From: Algivirga pacifica
GTDB lineage: Bacteria; Bacteroidota; Bacteroidia; Cytophagales; Flammeovirgaceae
Direction: 5' to 3'
NCBI RefSeq assembly: GCF_039543525.1
Contig: NZ_BAABJX010000043.1
Location: 1 to 64,000, forward strand
Length of the DNA: 64,000 nt
In this document: positions 53,717-62,800 of the stretch, one piece after another
How positions within the stretch are numbered: the stretch's first letter is position 1
Layout of the letters: each line of letters starts with the position of its first letter
Translations under genes and position numbers: made by a program
The notes under the pieces: model-generated
Databases searched by the model: none
What the model was told of the DNA's origin: nothing
Seen by the model: the letters and a program-made list of their open reading frames with translations, nothing else

Positions 53717-54918
53717 CTGACTACTGGACATGAGATAAAAAAATAGTGAGAAAAGCGTATTTTATAAGTGACAAAACTTTAAAGATATGCTCAACTCACT
53801 ATTGAATAAATTTAAGGAGAGATTTCCTGAAATCGAAACACATACGCTAAAAAATGTTCTTCTACTAGCTTTACTTTTCCTCAAGCAGGAAACTGTGAAT
53901 TTGAATAAGCTGAAAAAGAGTGTGGGAGAACTTTTAGGGAATACAGATACGAAACCAGAGAGTCACTACAAGCGTCTTCATCGATTGTTTGAAAACAATA
54001 AGGATAACGATGAGCTATGGCAGTTAATTCTTGAAATCGCTCACACGCTTTTCAAGGATGAAGTGAAGTATCTGGTTATGGATGGCACAAAATGGTCGTT
54101 AGGAGAACAGTGTTATCATTTTATGATGCTGGGTGCTGTGTATCAAGGACAAGTCATCCCATTATGGTGGGATAATCTGCTTAAAAAAGGGATAAGCAAT
54201 GAGCATGAACGTGTATTACTTTTTGAGGAAGTGCTCATCAAGTATCGCTTGAAAGACAAAGTATTGCTGGCTGACCGTGAGTATATAGGAGAAGACTGGT
54301 TTAATCATTTACAGACTTCCAACATCGGTTTTATCATCAGACTTCGTAAAGGAATCTATAAAGATGCCGTGAATAATAGCTCTGGTTATCAGTATGATGA
54401 AATGGAGCGTAGATGCTTGAAACGCAAGAATGGTATCCGTAAAAAGATACAACTTGGAGAGCAGCTCTATACCTTGATTATGGTGAAAAATATGGACCCG
54501 GATTCTGATGAACCTATCCTTTATTTACTGACTACCGAAGAAGGGAAGATTACCGTAGCTAGAGCGTATGCCATGAGGTGGATGATTGAGAATTGTTTTA
54601 AAAATATGAAATCCAATGGCTTTCATTTAGAGGCTATCTCACTGCGGGATGAGGGAAAGATTCAGTTAATGATGGCAATACTTGTTCTGGCTTATTGCCT
54701 GGCTCTTTTTGAAGGACTTAAGCAGTTGAAAGTAATCCGTAAAAAGCGCTATAAGAATGGTGCGATATACCTGGAAGAGTCTGTTTTTAGAAGGGGTATC
54801 AACTCGATTTATCAGAAGCCAGGCAGTATTGTACAATTTATAGATTACATACTTGATACTGGCCTACTGGACAGGAAGCGGCAATTATTGTCTCATAAGC
54901 CTCATGTCCAGTAGTCAG
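53717..54918 (+). mobile_element. IS4-family insertion sequence (1202 bp)
   Basis: The inverted repeats CTGACTACTGGACATGAG (53717-53734) and complement (54901-54918) are perfect over 18 bases. The 9-bp target duplication GAGAGAGTA occurs at 53708-53716 and 54919-54927. It contains one intact transposase. Confidence 0.93.
53787..54914 (+). CDS. IS4-family transposase
   Basis: A 375-residue DDE transposase. The three acidic residues lie in YLVMDGTKWSLG, LLADREYIGEDW and the Y-R-E-K signature YAMRWMIENCFKNMK. The stop codon sits inside the right inverted repeat. The ORF is intact, so the element may still be active. It probably arrived after the host ISAs1 was in place. Confidence 0.93.
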   Translation: MLNSLLNKFKERFPEIETHTLKNVLLLALLFLKQETVNLNKLKKSVGELLGNTDTKPESHYKRLHRLFENNKDNDELWQLILEIAHTLFKDEVKYLVMDGTKWSLGEQCYHFMMLGAVYQGQVIPLWWDNLLKKGISNEHERVLLFEEVLIKYRLKDKVLLADREYIGEDWFNHLQTSNIGFIIRLRKGIYKDAVNNSSGYQYDEMERRCLKRKNGIRKKIQLGEQLYTLIMVKNMDPDSDEPILYLLTTEEGKITVARAYAMRWMIENCFKNMKSNGFHLEAISLRDEGKIQLMMAILVLAYCLALFEGLKQLKVIRKKRYKNGAIYLEESVFRRGINSIYQKPGSIVQFIDYILDTGLLDRKRQLLSHKPHVQ

Positions 54919-55786
54919 GAGAGAGTATTATTATGAGTGTCACTCATGATGGATTGGAGGGTAGTATTGTAGATTTCTATAACGGAGCGAAGTCATCAGA
55001 AAAAACCAAGGTTCAGGAGTATCTCCAGAAGCTGGATAATTTAGAAGGAAAAGGGATCACTTTAGACGCTTTGCATACCAGTAAAAAAACACTTTCACTC
55101 ATTCATGAAAAGAGCGGAGTCTACCTCTGCCAGGTGAAAGGGAATCAAAAGCATCTCTTGGAAGATCTTGAGCATATAGCGGAACATCTTCCGTATCAAA
55201 GTACATCACATACTGTTGAAAAAGGTCATGGAAGAATTGAAACAAGAAGTGCCTTTCAATATAGTGTAAATCATGAAGTACTTGATCAGGGATGGGAGAG
55301 CACAGGCATAAAGACTTTTGCACTTATCAAGCGAGAAACTATTAACATGAAAACGGGTGGGATTACTGAGAATAATTCAATATATATATCTAATAATGAG
55401 TTAAATGCTGCATCATTTCAATCGTTATGTAGAGCTCATTGGTCAGTGGAAGTTAATAATCACACGAGAGATACAGTCTTTGGTGAGGATCACTTCAAAA
55501 GCTTTGACAGTGACTTGCAAAGATCGGTAGCTTCTATTTTGAGTTATATTCATAATGGCATGAATAAGATGGTCAAAAGTAGAAGTATTAAGCGACTAAA
55601 AGAAGACATGATCTACTCTTTCAAAGACGTGTGGCGCTTCTTTGAAATGTGCTGAGAAAATTTTTATGAACAAGCCGTGTCTTTACCGAAAGGATAGGAG
55701 AATTTTCACAAATTCATTTCAGGAATTATGGATGGCTAATGCTATTGGAATGATAGGATAGTATCGATGCCCGTTATTGTAGAGCA

Positions 55787-55846
55787 ATGCTTTTTAGTAA
55801 AATCGAAGAAAAGAATAAAGAAAAGATACAGCAATTGATAGGATGA
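55787..55846 (+). CDS. Possible 19-residue leader peptide of the acetyltransferase gene
   Basis: An ATG at 55787 opens MLFSKIEEKNKEKIQQLIG, whose stop TGA overlaps the next gene's ATG (ATGA at 55843-55846). Leader peptides are known upstream of some inducible resistance genes. However, the sequence from 55805 to 55839 recurs at 57041-57075, which points instead to a gene remnant. Confidence 0.35.
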   Translation: MLFSKIEEKNKEKIQQLIG

Positions 55847-56460
55847 AAGGACCCGATAAAAATACGATTTACCCATTGGAGCATTACGACAGACTTTGCT
55901 TCCTGAAAAATATCATTAAGAACCCTAATATTATTGTGGGGGATTATACCTACTATGATGATTTTGAAAACGTAGAGAACTTTGAGAAAAATGTAAAGTA
56001 CCACTTTGATTTTGTAGGCGACAAGCTTATCATCGGTAAGTTTTGTATGATTGCCTCTGATGTCAAGTTTATCATGAATGGCGCCAATCACTTAAGCCAA
56101 GCGTTGAGCACTTATCCTTTTGCCATTTTTGGCAATGGATGGGAAAAGGCCATGGAAGGAAAATCATATCCACAAAAAGGAGATATCGTAATTGGTAATG
56201 ATGTTTGGATCGGTTACAATGCAACCATTATGGCGGGGGTTACCATCGGGGATGGTGCTATCATTGCGACAAATGCGACAGTAGTGAAGGATGTTGAGCC
56301 TTATTCGATAGTAGGAGGGAATCCTGCCCAAGAAATAAGGAAGCGCTTTTCGGAAGAAGAGATTCAAAAGCTATTGGAACTGAAATGGTGGGATTGGGAT
56401 CTTGATAAGATTACTAGAAATGTGCAACATCTGACGGGGAATGATTTGGATGCTTTATAA
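55843..56460 (+). CDS. Vat-like xenobiotic (streptogramin A-type) acetyltransferase
   Basis: A 205-residue hexapeptide-repeat acetyltransferase of the XAT class. NPNIIVGDYTYYDD, KFCMIASDVKFIMNGANH (His83 is the likely catalytic base), TYPFAIFGNGWE, IGNDVWIGYNATIMAGVTIGDGA and GGNPAQEIRKRF follow the Vat(D)-type order closely. Vat enzymes acetylate group A streptogramins with acetyl-CoA in the cytoplasm, and chromosomal relatives may act on other compounds. The closeness to two insertion sequences and the flanking 35-bp direct repeats suggest mobility. CatB-type chloramphenicol acetyltransferase is the alternative. Confidence 0.85.
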   Translation: MKGPDKNTIYPLEHYDRLCFLKNIIKNPNIIVGDYTYYDDFENVENFEKNVKYHFDFVGDKLIIGKFCMIASDVKFIMNGANHLSQALSTYPFAIFGNGWEKAMEGKSYPQKGDIVIGNDVWIGYNATIMAGVTIGDGAIIATNATVVKDVEPYSIVGGNPAQEIRKRFSEEEIQKLLELKWWDWDLDKITRNVQHLTGNDLDAL

Positions 56461-57077
56461 AGATAAGTTTGGACTAGCAAATATGACTATAATCTTATTC
56501 GTCAGTCTATATATTATAACTCATTTATTATCTAAATTTACCATATATCCATTTTACTTGATTTTTCCATAAAAAAAACTGCCCCATTCACATATAGTTT
56601 CTATGAATGGGAAGACTTACTGTTCGCAGTTAGCTTTCTATTTTTTACAAAGGGTGCTGGTTCAAGATTCATCTTGGACCCACAATGACGAAAGCATTTG
56701 CTTTCGTGTTACCTATTTCATAACAATTCGGAATCGTTACATGACGTGCATGCTTCCATCATTTCCAGTTCAAGGACATCCTTGAACTAACATCCATTGA
56801 TCACAGCTAGTAGACGTCACCTATAACGGGGTTGTATGCTACCTAAACCCTGAAAGGGTGACATCACATAGGGGCGGGATTTATCCCGTCACTTGACGAA
56901 ACAGGACGATTTTTTATTCGATCTATCAATCCATCACCAACCTCCATTTTTCACTCATACCACCCGAGCGTGGACGCTCGTCGAAAGCGCTTTTAGGTCT
57001 TATCATTACATGACGTGGCGGAGCCTAAGACCAGTGTCGGGAAGAAAAGAATAAAGAGAAGATTCAGCAATTGATTT
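56461..57077. repeat. 600-bp gene-free repeat block
   Basis: Contains a minus-facing terminator-like hairpin (CCCATTCA 56583-56590 with TGAATGGG 56604-56611), small palindromes (AAAGCATTTGCTTTC; AGTTCAAGGACATCCTTGAACT), then the block GGTGACATCACATAGGGGCGG to GAGCGTGGACGCTC that repeats 27466-27690. The right end is the second copy of the 35-bp direct repeat (57041-57075). No credible ORF. Confidence 0.65.
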
Positions 57078-57920
57078 TTAGATCTCAAAATCAATCGCCG
57101 CATTCTCCTTCACTTCCTCATTATTTCTAATCTTTACTTCACTGCGGTGATAGACCACAGAATTAGGGGCTAAGCTGGAAGTCAACCATACGTTACCACC
57201 CACTACACTATTTTTGCCAATAATAGTATGTCCACCAAGAATTGTACTTCCGGCATAGATCACCACATTATCCTCAATCGTAGGATGACGCTTGATCTCT
57301 GCCATGCTCTTCTCTACACTTAAGGCTCCCAAGGTTACCCCTTGATATATTTTGACGTGATCTCCAATCTCACAGGTTTCTCCGATAACAATTCCGGTAC
57401 CGTGGTCCATACAGAAAGAATGACCAATTTTTGCGCCGGGGTGAATATCAATTCCTGTTTTGCGGTGGGCATATTCTGAGAATAGGCGTGGGATGATAGG
57501 GATTTTTAGCTGATAGATAATATGTGCCATACGGTAAACATAGGTAGCAAAGAATCCCGGATAGGCCAAAATAACTTCTTCAATATGCTTGGCTGCAGGG
57601 TCTCCGGCCAATAGGGCACGGGCATCATCCATAATCATGGTGTAAGCATCCGGTAGGGCTTTGAAAAAGGTGTTGCATATTTCTTCTATATTCACCTCAA
57701 ACTCATCCCTTAAAGGAAGAAGGAGTTCCTGAAACTTACCCTTTAACTTATAAAAAGAAAGCTCAGCGGCCATGGCTCCTTGCTCATGACCTGAGACTAC
57801 TGGGAAAAGAAAGTTATACAGGCTATCGATAAAGTCTTCCGCTTTTTCTTTTGGGGGGGTATGCATACAACATTTGTTTTCCTGTATGCGGGCATATATC
57901 TTTTTGAAATCTTTCATCAC
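57078..57920 (-). CDS. cysE: Serine O-acetyltransferase
   Basis: A 280-residue enzyme making O-acetylserine for cysteine synthesis. An N-terminal helical domain is followed by ATYVYRMAHIIYQ, DIHPGAKIGHSFCMDHGTGIVIGE (catalytic His and Asp) and left-handed beta-helix hexapeptides ending VWLTSSLAPNSVVYHRSEV. The N-terminal helical region is long, as in the Bacteroidota and EpsC-like forms. A start at Met2 is equally possible. The gene is followed by the repeat block and is divergent from the metal cluster. Confidence 0.9.
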   Translation of the reverse strand: MMKDFKKIYARIQENKCCMHTPPKEKAEDFIDSLYNFLFPVVSGHEQGAMAAELSFYKLKGKFQELLLPLRDEFEVNIEEICNTFFKALPDAYTMIMDDARALLAGDPAAKHIEEVILAYPGFFATYVYRMAHIIYQLKIPIIPRLFSEYAHRKTGIDIHPGAKIGHSFCMDHGTGIVIGETCEIGDHVKIYQGVTLGALSVEKSMAEIKRHPTIEDNVVIYAGSTILGGHTIIGKNSVVGGNVWLTSSLAPNSVVYHRSEVKIRNNEEVKENAAIDFEI

Positions 57921-57973
57921 TACTTCAATTTATTTTCAATGAAACTAGGCACACTGAAAATGGTCACTGTTGT

Positions 57974-58029
57974 TTACATTTATTAATGTACGAAATTAAC
58001 AAATGTAAGATTTGAGTTATCTATATTTG
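57974..58029 (+). promoter_or_regulatory. Candidate operator and -7 box of the metal cluster
   Basis: TTACATTT (57974-57981) and AAATGTAA (58001-58008) form an interrupted palindrome with a 19-base gap. TATATTTG (58022-58029) fits the -7 consensus TAnnTTTG and lies 48 bp before the ATG. A metal-responsive regulator is possible, but the spacing fits no regulator I can name with confidence. Confidence 0.3.
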
Positions 58030-58076
58030 CATTTATAAACAAAGTTAGCAAACTATTCTTCAAATCAGTGAAACAA

Positions 58077-58466
58077 ATGTCTATCAAATCAAGCCTTAGC
58101 TTTTATGTGCTTTCAGCCTTTATGTTGCTGAACGCATTGGCTATGCCTTTGCTGGTGGTGGACTATGAGTACAGAAAAGAGATGATCGAAGAATTGTTTT
58201 GCATCAATAAGGATAAACCTGAATTGCAATGTCATGGGCAGTGTCACCTGAAAGGTGAGCTGGAAGATACCCAGGAGCAGCAGAAAAAGCAGGAGGGAAA
58301 AGGCGGTATTGTAATCGCTCCCAATGCTTTGGCTGAGGAATTGATTCAGGAATCCCCTTTTCTTTTCTCTACTTTGTTGACCACCGAGGAGGAAGTCCCT
58401 CCTTACCGCCTTCTTTGGAAGGATACCCACCTTTATGATATTTTTCATCCTCCCCGGTTCGTTTAA
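58077..58466 (+). CDS. Small Cys/His-rich membrane protein of a copper/metal cluster
   Basis: The ATG at 58077 gives 129 residues. One N-terminal hydrophobic helix (about 8-28) is followed by Cys42 in CINKDKP and the motif CHGQCHLKG (Cys52, His53, Cys56, His57), then a Gln/Lys linker and a variable tail. Small Bacteroidota proteins with this C-x-G-x-C-x-L motif often precede TonB-dependent metal receptors, as here. Metal (copper) binding in the periplasm is inferred from residues and context. First gene of the cluster. Confidence 0.65.
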   Translation: MSIKSSLSFYVLSAFMLLNALAMPLLVVDYEYRKEMIEELFCINKDKPELQCHGQCHLKGELEDTQEQQKKQEGKGGIVIAPNALAEELIQESPFLFSTLLTTEEEVPPYRLLWKDTHLYDIFHPPRFV

Positions 58467-58727
58467 TTTTCTTCTTTTCTAGGGATATATAACTGCTATT
58501 GATAGGAGTTGTACGATTAGCTGTACCACCAGGTGGTACCACTAAGTGGTATTACTAGTCGTAGCGTCCACGCTACGACTTTACCATCGTTTGAGCGTCT
58601 TCGCTCAAGTACACTTAAAGTATGACGTAGCTGTCTTAGTACTTAGTATCCAAAAAGCACCACTATTGACTAGTTACGGGTATCCTATGCCCAAAATTTT
58701 ACGAAACCACATTTAGAAAAAATCAAG
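58467..58727. repeat. Cluster of short palindromes
   Basis: Contains ACCAGGTGGT, ACCACTAAGTGGT, GTCGTAGCGTCCACGCTACGAC and TTGAGCGTCTTCGCTCAA in a row. The third is a member of the GAGCGTGGACGCTC family. It separates two genes of the metal cluster and may attenuate transcription between them. Confidence 0.6.
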
Positions 58728-59612
58728 ATGAAAAATATATATATCGTATTCGCTATTGCATTTGCCTTTTTGTTCACTGCTTGTTCTGAGGAGAACACCG
58801 TGGACCCCATGCTTAACTACACCAAAGTAGAGACGATCACACTTCCTAATACGGGATTGGAAGCAACTGTTTGGAGTGTAGAGGAAACTCTTTTTGCAGG
58901 GTACAACAAAATGATGGTTACCCTACAAGATGCAGAAGGTAATGCCGTAACCACTCCATCCGTAAAATGGATGCCTATGATGGCGATGGACGGAGGACAC
59001 AGCCACTCGGCTCCAACGGACCAACCGGTATTGAACGCTGATAATGGAGTATACGAAGGAGGAGTTACCTTCGTCATGCCAAGCATGGGTGGCGCTTGGA
59101 CGCTGATGTTGGAAGTGACGGAAGGAGAGCAAATGGATATGCATACCCTCCCGATTACGGTAATGGACAAGAATAGTACTTTTGCGATTCAGCAGGCAAA
59201 CTATCAAACCATTATTCGTAAGCAGGTAGGAGAGACACGTTATTTCTTTGCATACTACTTTAAGGAAGATATGCCAAGAGTAGGAGAGCAGGAAATCGTG
59301 ATTGCCGCTTACAAGATGATGCCAATGGATCATGGAAGCATGCGTACGGCAGAAGGTATGATGGATCACGGTACGGGTTTTATGCCTGTAACAGACCTAA
59401 GTATTGAGTTGGAAGCTTATATGCCATCAATGGGACATGGCGCTCCTGAAGGCCAACAACCTATGCATAAGATGCACGGACATTACGAAGGGACTATCAA
59501 CTTCAATATGACAGGAGACTGGCAGCTGAAAACCCGTATCAAAATGGGTGAGGAAGTGTTGGTCAACAGCATGGACGTGGAAGAGGATCTGTCTTTCTAC
59601 CTTGAATTCTAA
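58728..59612 (+). CDS. Methionine/histidine-rich lipoprotein, probable copper binder
   Basis: A 294-residue lipoprotein with lipobox TACS (Cys19). Two domains are each preceded by strands of YtkA/FixH-like type. Met- and His-rich stretches include KWMPMMAMDGGHSH, MPMDHGSMRTAEGMMDHG, and PMHKMHGHYEG near residues 247-257. Such sequences bind Cu(I) in CopC, PcoE and CusF-like proteins. The next gene, an OprC-like receptor, starts 5 bp after its stop, so the two are one transcript. Role as a surface or periplasmic copper chaperone is inferred. Confidence 0.7.
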   Translation: MKNIYIVFAIAFAFLFTACSEENTVDPMLNYTKVETITLPNTGLEATVWSVEETLFAGYNKMMVTLQDAEGNAVTTPSVKWMPMMAMDGGHSHSAPTDQPVLNADNGVYEGGVTFVMPSMGGAWTLMLEVTEGEQMDMHTLPITVMDKNSTFAIQQANYQTIIRKQVGETRYFFAYYFKEDMPRVGEQEIVIAAYKMMPMDHGSMRTAEGMMDHGTGFMPVTDLSIELEAYMPSMGHGAPEGQQPMHKMHGHYEGTINFNMTGDWQLKTRIKMGEEVLVNSMDVEEDLSFYLEF

Positions 59613-59617
59613 GTCCA

Positions 59618-61624
59618 ATGAGACTAAAAGCAGTAATGCTAGGTGTGTTTTTGGGACTGTGGGGGATCTCACAGGCCCAAAGACATACAATACATCAAGA
59701 TACCATTGCGACAAGCGTATTGCAAGAAGTAGTGGTAGAGGGAGAAGGTGCTCAGGATTTTTATATTCCTGAGAAACAATCTTCTCTGGAACGCATCATG
59801 GACCGAACATCTTCGGTAAATCTTATCAAGAGGGGAAACTATGCCCAGGAGCCCGTGATACAAGGACTCTCAGCGGGGCAAATCAATATTACGGTAGATG
59901 GAATGCATGTTTTCGGTGCTTGTACCGACCGTATGGATCCCGTATCCTCTTATGTAGAAACCAACAATCTATCAGCCTTGCAGATTGAAGAAGGAGCCAA
60001 TGGCAATATACATGGATCCACCATTGGTGGGGCGTTGAATATGGTATCTCCCGCACCTGTAGTGAAAAGTGAGCAGCCATGGAGTGGAGGGCTTGGAGCT
60101 ACCTATCACTCCGTTTCCAATGGACAGGATTATTTGGGTAACTTAAATTATGCAGCAGGAAAATGGGGAGTACGCTATTCCGGAGGTTGGAGGAAACATC
60201 AGAACTATCTTCATGGTAAGGGAAAACAAGTAGATTTCTCTCAATATACCAAGATGAATCACTCCCTAAATCTACGCTACTTATTGAATGAAAGTAGTGC
60301 GCTGAGGCTTTCCCTAATTATGGATGATGCCCGGGATGTGGGTTATCCGGCTTTGCCGATGGATGTGTCTTCGGCAAAAGGGAATCTGTATGGACTAACT
60401 TATGAGTGGTATCCGGAACAGGGGAGTTTACATCATCTCCAAGCCAAAATATATGGCAATAACATTACACACATCATGGATGACTCCAAACGTCCAGACG
60501 TTCCTATTCGTATGGATATGCCGGGCTGGTCGGATACCTATGGAGGCTTTGTGGAGACAATGTGGCAATGGGGACGCCATCAGTTGATGCTGAAGACTGA
60601 TGTGTATACCAATGATGTTAGGGCTGAAATGACAATGTACCCCAATCAGGAAGGTGGAATACCTATGTTTATGCTGACCTGGGCTGATACCCGCAGGACC
60701 GTTGGAGGCGTTTATGCCCGTCAGTCTACCCAATGGACAACGCAATGGAAAACGAATATTTCCTTAAGAATGGACTATGCGCATACTTTGATGACGTCTA
60801 CTTTTGGAAAACAGCAGTTCCAGACCTTAGGGTATGCAATTGAGGGAGCGGATGAGCGTCTATTAGTTAGTCCTCAGTTGGAGGTTCATTACCAACCTTC
60901 TGAGCAATGGAAGTTTTCTATGCAGGGAGCTTATACTAGTAGACAGCCGACGATTACTGAAATCTATGGTTTTTACCTTTTTAATCGTTTTGATGGGTAT
61001 GACTATGTCGGTAGTCCGGACATTAAGAATGAGAAGGCGTGGCAATGGAGTGCTAAAGCCTCCCATGAGACAGAGCAGTTACAACTAGGGGTAAGTACCT
61101 TTGCTTACCTGTTTCGGGATTATATTATGGGAGTAACAGATCCATCCCTCAACCGCATGACAGTAGGTGCTAAAGGAGTGAAGCGTTATACCAATATCCC
61201 TTCGGCTTATATGGTTGGAGCAAATGCCAATGCGCATTGGTGGTTAACAAAGGACTTAAGTACCAAGACCACTTTGCAATATACGCACGGTAGATTAGAG
61301 GATGGGGATGGGTTGCCTATGATGCTTCCGTTGCGTTGGCAACAAGCCTTGCGTTACCAGTATAAGCAGTGGCAGTTGCAGGCAGAGTATGAATATGCAA
61401 ATCAGCAGAATGAGATAAGCGAAGTATTTGAAGAGCAAGCTACGGAGGCTTATTACCTTGTAAACTTACGTGCTGAATATGAAGTGGAATGGCAAGGGAA
61501 AAGAGGCCATATTCAGGTAGGGGTAGATAATTTATTGGATGCCTATTACCGTACCCATTTGGATTGGGGAGGAATTTATCGCCCAGGCAGGGATATTTAT
61601 GTAGGAATGAATATTATTTTTTAA
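59618..61624 (+). CDS. TonB-dependent receptor, OprC/NosA-like copper receptor
   Basis: A 668-residue outer-membrane receptor with a signal peptide (1-20, ending SQAQ), a plug domain (about 45-150) and a 22-strand barrel ending in aromatic IIF. Cys102 and Met106 in ACTDRM form a CxxxM motif, and His285-x-Met287 in THIMDD an HxM motif. From memory, Pseudomonas OprC binds copper with exactly CxxxM and HxM at nearly the same separation (about 180 residues; 183 here). TonB and ExbBD are elsewhere. It probably imports copper with the two preceding gene products. Confidence 0.8.
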   Translation: MRLKAVMLGVFLGLWGISQAQRHTIHQDTIATSVLQEVVVEGEGAQDFYIPEKQSSLERIMDRTSSVNLIKRGNYAQEPVIQGLSAGQINITVDGMHVFGACTDRMDPVSSYVETNNLSALQIEEGANGNIHGSTIGGALNMVSPAPVVKSEQPWSGGLGATYHSVSNGQDYLGNLNYAAGKWGVRYSGGWRKHQNYLHGKGKQVDFSQYTKMNHSLNLRYLLNESSALRLSLIMDDARDVGYPALPMDVSSAKGNLYGLTYEWYPEQGSLHHLQAKIYGNNITHIMDDSKRPDVPIRMDMPGWSDTYGGFVETMWQWGRHQLMLKTDVYTNDVRAEMTMYPNQEGGIPMFMLTWADTRRTVGGVYARQSTQWTTQWKTNISLRMDYAHTLMTSTFGKQQFQTLGYAIEGADERLLVSPQLEVHYQPSEQWKFSMQGAYTSRQPTITEIYGFYLFNRFDGYDYVGSPDIKNEKAWQWSAKASHETEQLQLGVSTFAYLFRDYIMGVTDPSLNRMTVGAKGVKRYTNIPSAYMVGANANAHWWLTKDLSTKTTLQYTHGRLEDGDGLPMMLPLRWQQALRYQYKQWQLQAEYEYANQQNEISEVFEEQATEAYYLVNLRAEYEVEWQGKRGHIQVGVDNLLDAYYRTHLDWGGIYRPGRDIYVGMNIIF

Positions 61625-61809
61625 TAGGTAGGGGCGATCCCAATGCTGTCAATTTAAGCTGAAAGTAAAAAGGTAGAAACTGGTCGTAGGGTCCTCCCTA
61701 CGACCTGAAGCGGGTTTGCACTACTCTTTCTACATGCACTATTTCCTTAAGTTGACGGCATTGTCCCATGTGGTCGCCTCCAACTGCTCTGAGCGTCCAC
61801 GCTCAAAAG
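61625..61809. repeat. Palindromic repeats between convergent genes
   Basis: Includes GTCGTAGGGTCCTCCCTACGAC and GAGCGTCCACGCTC, members of the dispersed palindrome family. No terminator with a T run is evident. Confidence 0.55.
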
Positions 61810-62538
61810 CTAAGCCCTAAAGCCGCCTACATACGTCTTGCAAAGATTAAAGAACGCCTTACAAGTATCCAACATTTCTTTAGGCAATTGTCGCTTAGGG
61901 AATTGCTCCATAATTTGTTGCTGTCCCCAAGGAGTCGTAAAATACCGTCGGAGACGTTCGTCCTGAGGATCTACAATTACTTCTATTTCATCTTGCCATT
62001 CATAGCGTACCGTCATGAGATTCGGCTCTGTACGGAGCAAAAGTTTGTAGGCTAAAGATTGTTTTTGTAGTTGATATAGAAATAATTCTCCAAAGTCAAA
62101 ACGAACTTGATTCATACCTATATCATTCTTCCTCACACAGACAATCTTGTTATCAATTTCAAGAGAAACCCATTCGTGAGAATCTTTAGGGGCAAGAAAT
62201 TCCCCTAGCAAAGAAGGGACCTCTATATACCCCCTTTTACTTACCCTACTGAGCTCATGCAGTAATTGATCTGGATGGGGTACATGTTCCATGACGTGAC
62301 AGCAAATCACATAGTCAAAAGCATTGTCTTCAAAAGGAAGACTTTCTCCATCAGCATTAATGAACTCCTGATGGCGGTATACTTTGAGGTTTCCGTTACG
62401 GTGGGTATCGTCGTCCTCATATTTATCTACAATAACATTAGCTCTGGGATGTGGATGGTTTCCTCCCCCTACATCGAGTACACGGTCCTTGGGGCGTATA
62501 GAAAGCGCCCATCGGGATGCGGGATTGTTAATTTTCAT
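61810..62538 (-). CDS. SAM-dependent methyltransferase
   Basis: A 242-residue class I methyltransferase. DRVLDVGGGNHPHPRANVIVDKYE (18-41) is the cofactor motif region, then DGESLPFEDNAFDYVICCHVMEHVPHPDQLL is the Methyltransf_11 motif. The first 18 residues include ASRWALSIRPKDRV. Substrate unknown; relatives act in cell-surface glycan or quinone pathways. Monocistronic, convergent with the receptor gene. Confidence 0.8.
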   Translation of the reverse strand: MKINNPASRWALSIRPKDRVLDVGGGNHPHPRANVIVDKYEDDDTHRNGNLKVYRHQEFINADGESLPFEDNAFDYVICCHVMEHVPHPDQLLHELSRVSKRGYIEVPSLLGEFLAPKDSHEWVSLEIDNKIVCVRKNDIGMNQVRFDFGELFLYQLQKQSLAYKLLLRTEPNLMTVRYEWQDEIEVIVDPQDERLRRYFTTPWGQQQIMEQFPKRQLPKEMLDTCKAFFNLCKTYVGGFRA

Positions 62539-62708
62539 AATAGTGCTTATTCAGCGTTATGAAACTGGATAGTGGTAAAACTGTCCAATTCAGTATAAGA
62601 AGAATCCTTTTTCCTATAATAGAATCCGTGTCTAGATAGTTCCTTTCTTTTTACTTACCCTGGTGCTTCAGGGATGTCTCCGGTTAAATTTTTTCTTTAT
62701 AAAAGACT

Positions 62709-62767
62709 AGGGTTGAAAAGTACAATTATACTTTTCAACCCTAATTCATATGTTCCAAGCAAGCTCT
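62709..62767. repeat. Perfect hairpin and a family B right-end fragment
   Basis: AGGGTTGAAAAGT (62709-62721) and its complement (62730-62742) form a 13-bp perfect stem. Immediately after, TTCCAAGCAAGCTCT (62753-62767) matches the right end of the foldback family B with one change. No left end is found, so this is a solo terminus or relic. Confidence 0.5.
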
Positions 62768-62800
62768 AAGAGAAGTGATAAATAGGACATCATCTTTGGA

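Larger units (their letters stand above)
53299..55655 (+). pseudogene. ISAs1-family transposase, split by an insertion
   Basis: The 5' part (53299-53716) encodes the family N-terminus with WMAIDGKELRGS (first catalytic Asp). The 3' part (54928-55655) has THDGLEGSIVDFYNG, ITLDALHTSKKT (second Asp) and the RAHWSVEVNNHTRDTVFGED region (Glu). Removing the inner IS and one target duplication restores one frame (GQNRGESIIMSVTHDG), about 381 codons. The gene was intact before the second insertion and is now inactive. Confidence 0.92.
53216..55689 (+). mobile_element. ISAs1-family insertion sequence interrupted by an IS4-family element
   Basis: Terminal inverted repeats ACACGGCTTGTTCATAAAAA at 53225 and its complement ending at 55680 are flanked by the direct repeat TCTTTACCGA (53216-53225 and 55680-55689; the 8-10 bp boundary is ambiguous by two bases). 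Without the inner element and one target copy the IS is about 1.24 kb, as usual for ISAs1. Confidence 0.93.

Noticed and set aside
56603..56785. A 60-residue ORF in the repeat block after the acetyltransferase gene
   Set aside because: It starts inside a hairpin arm and runs through palindromes; composition is not protein-like.
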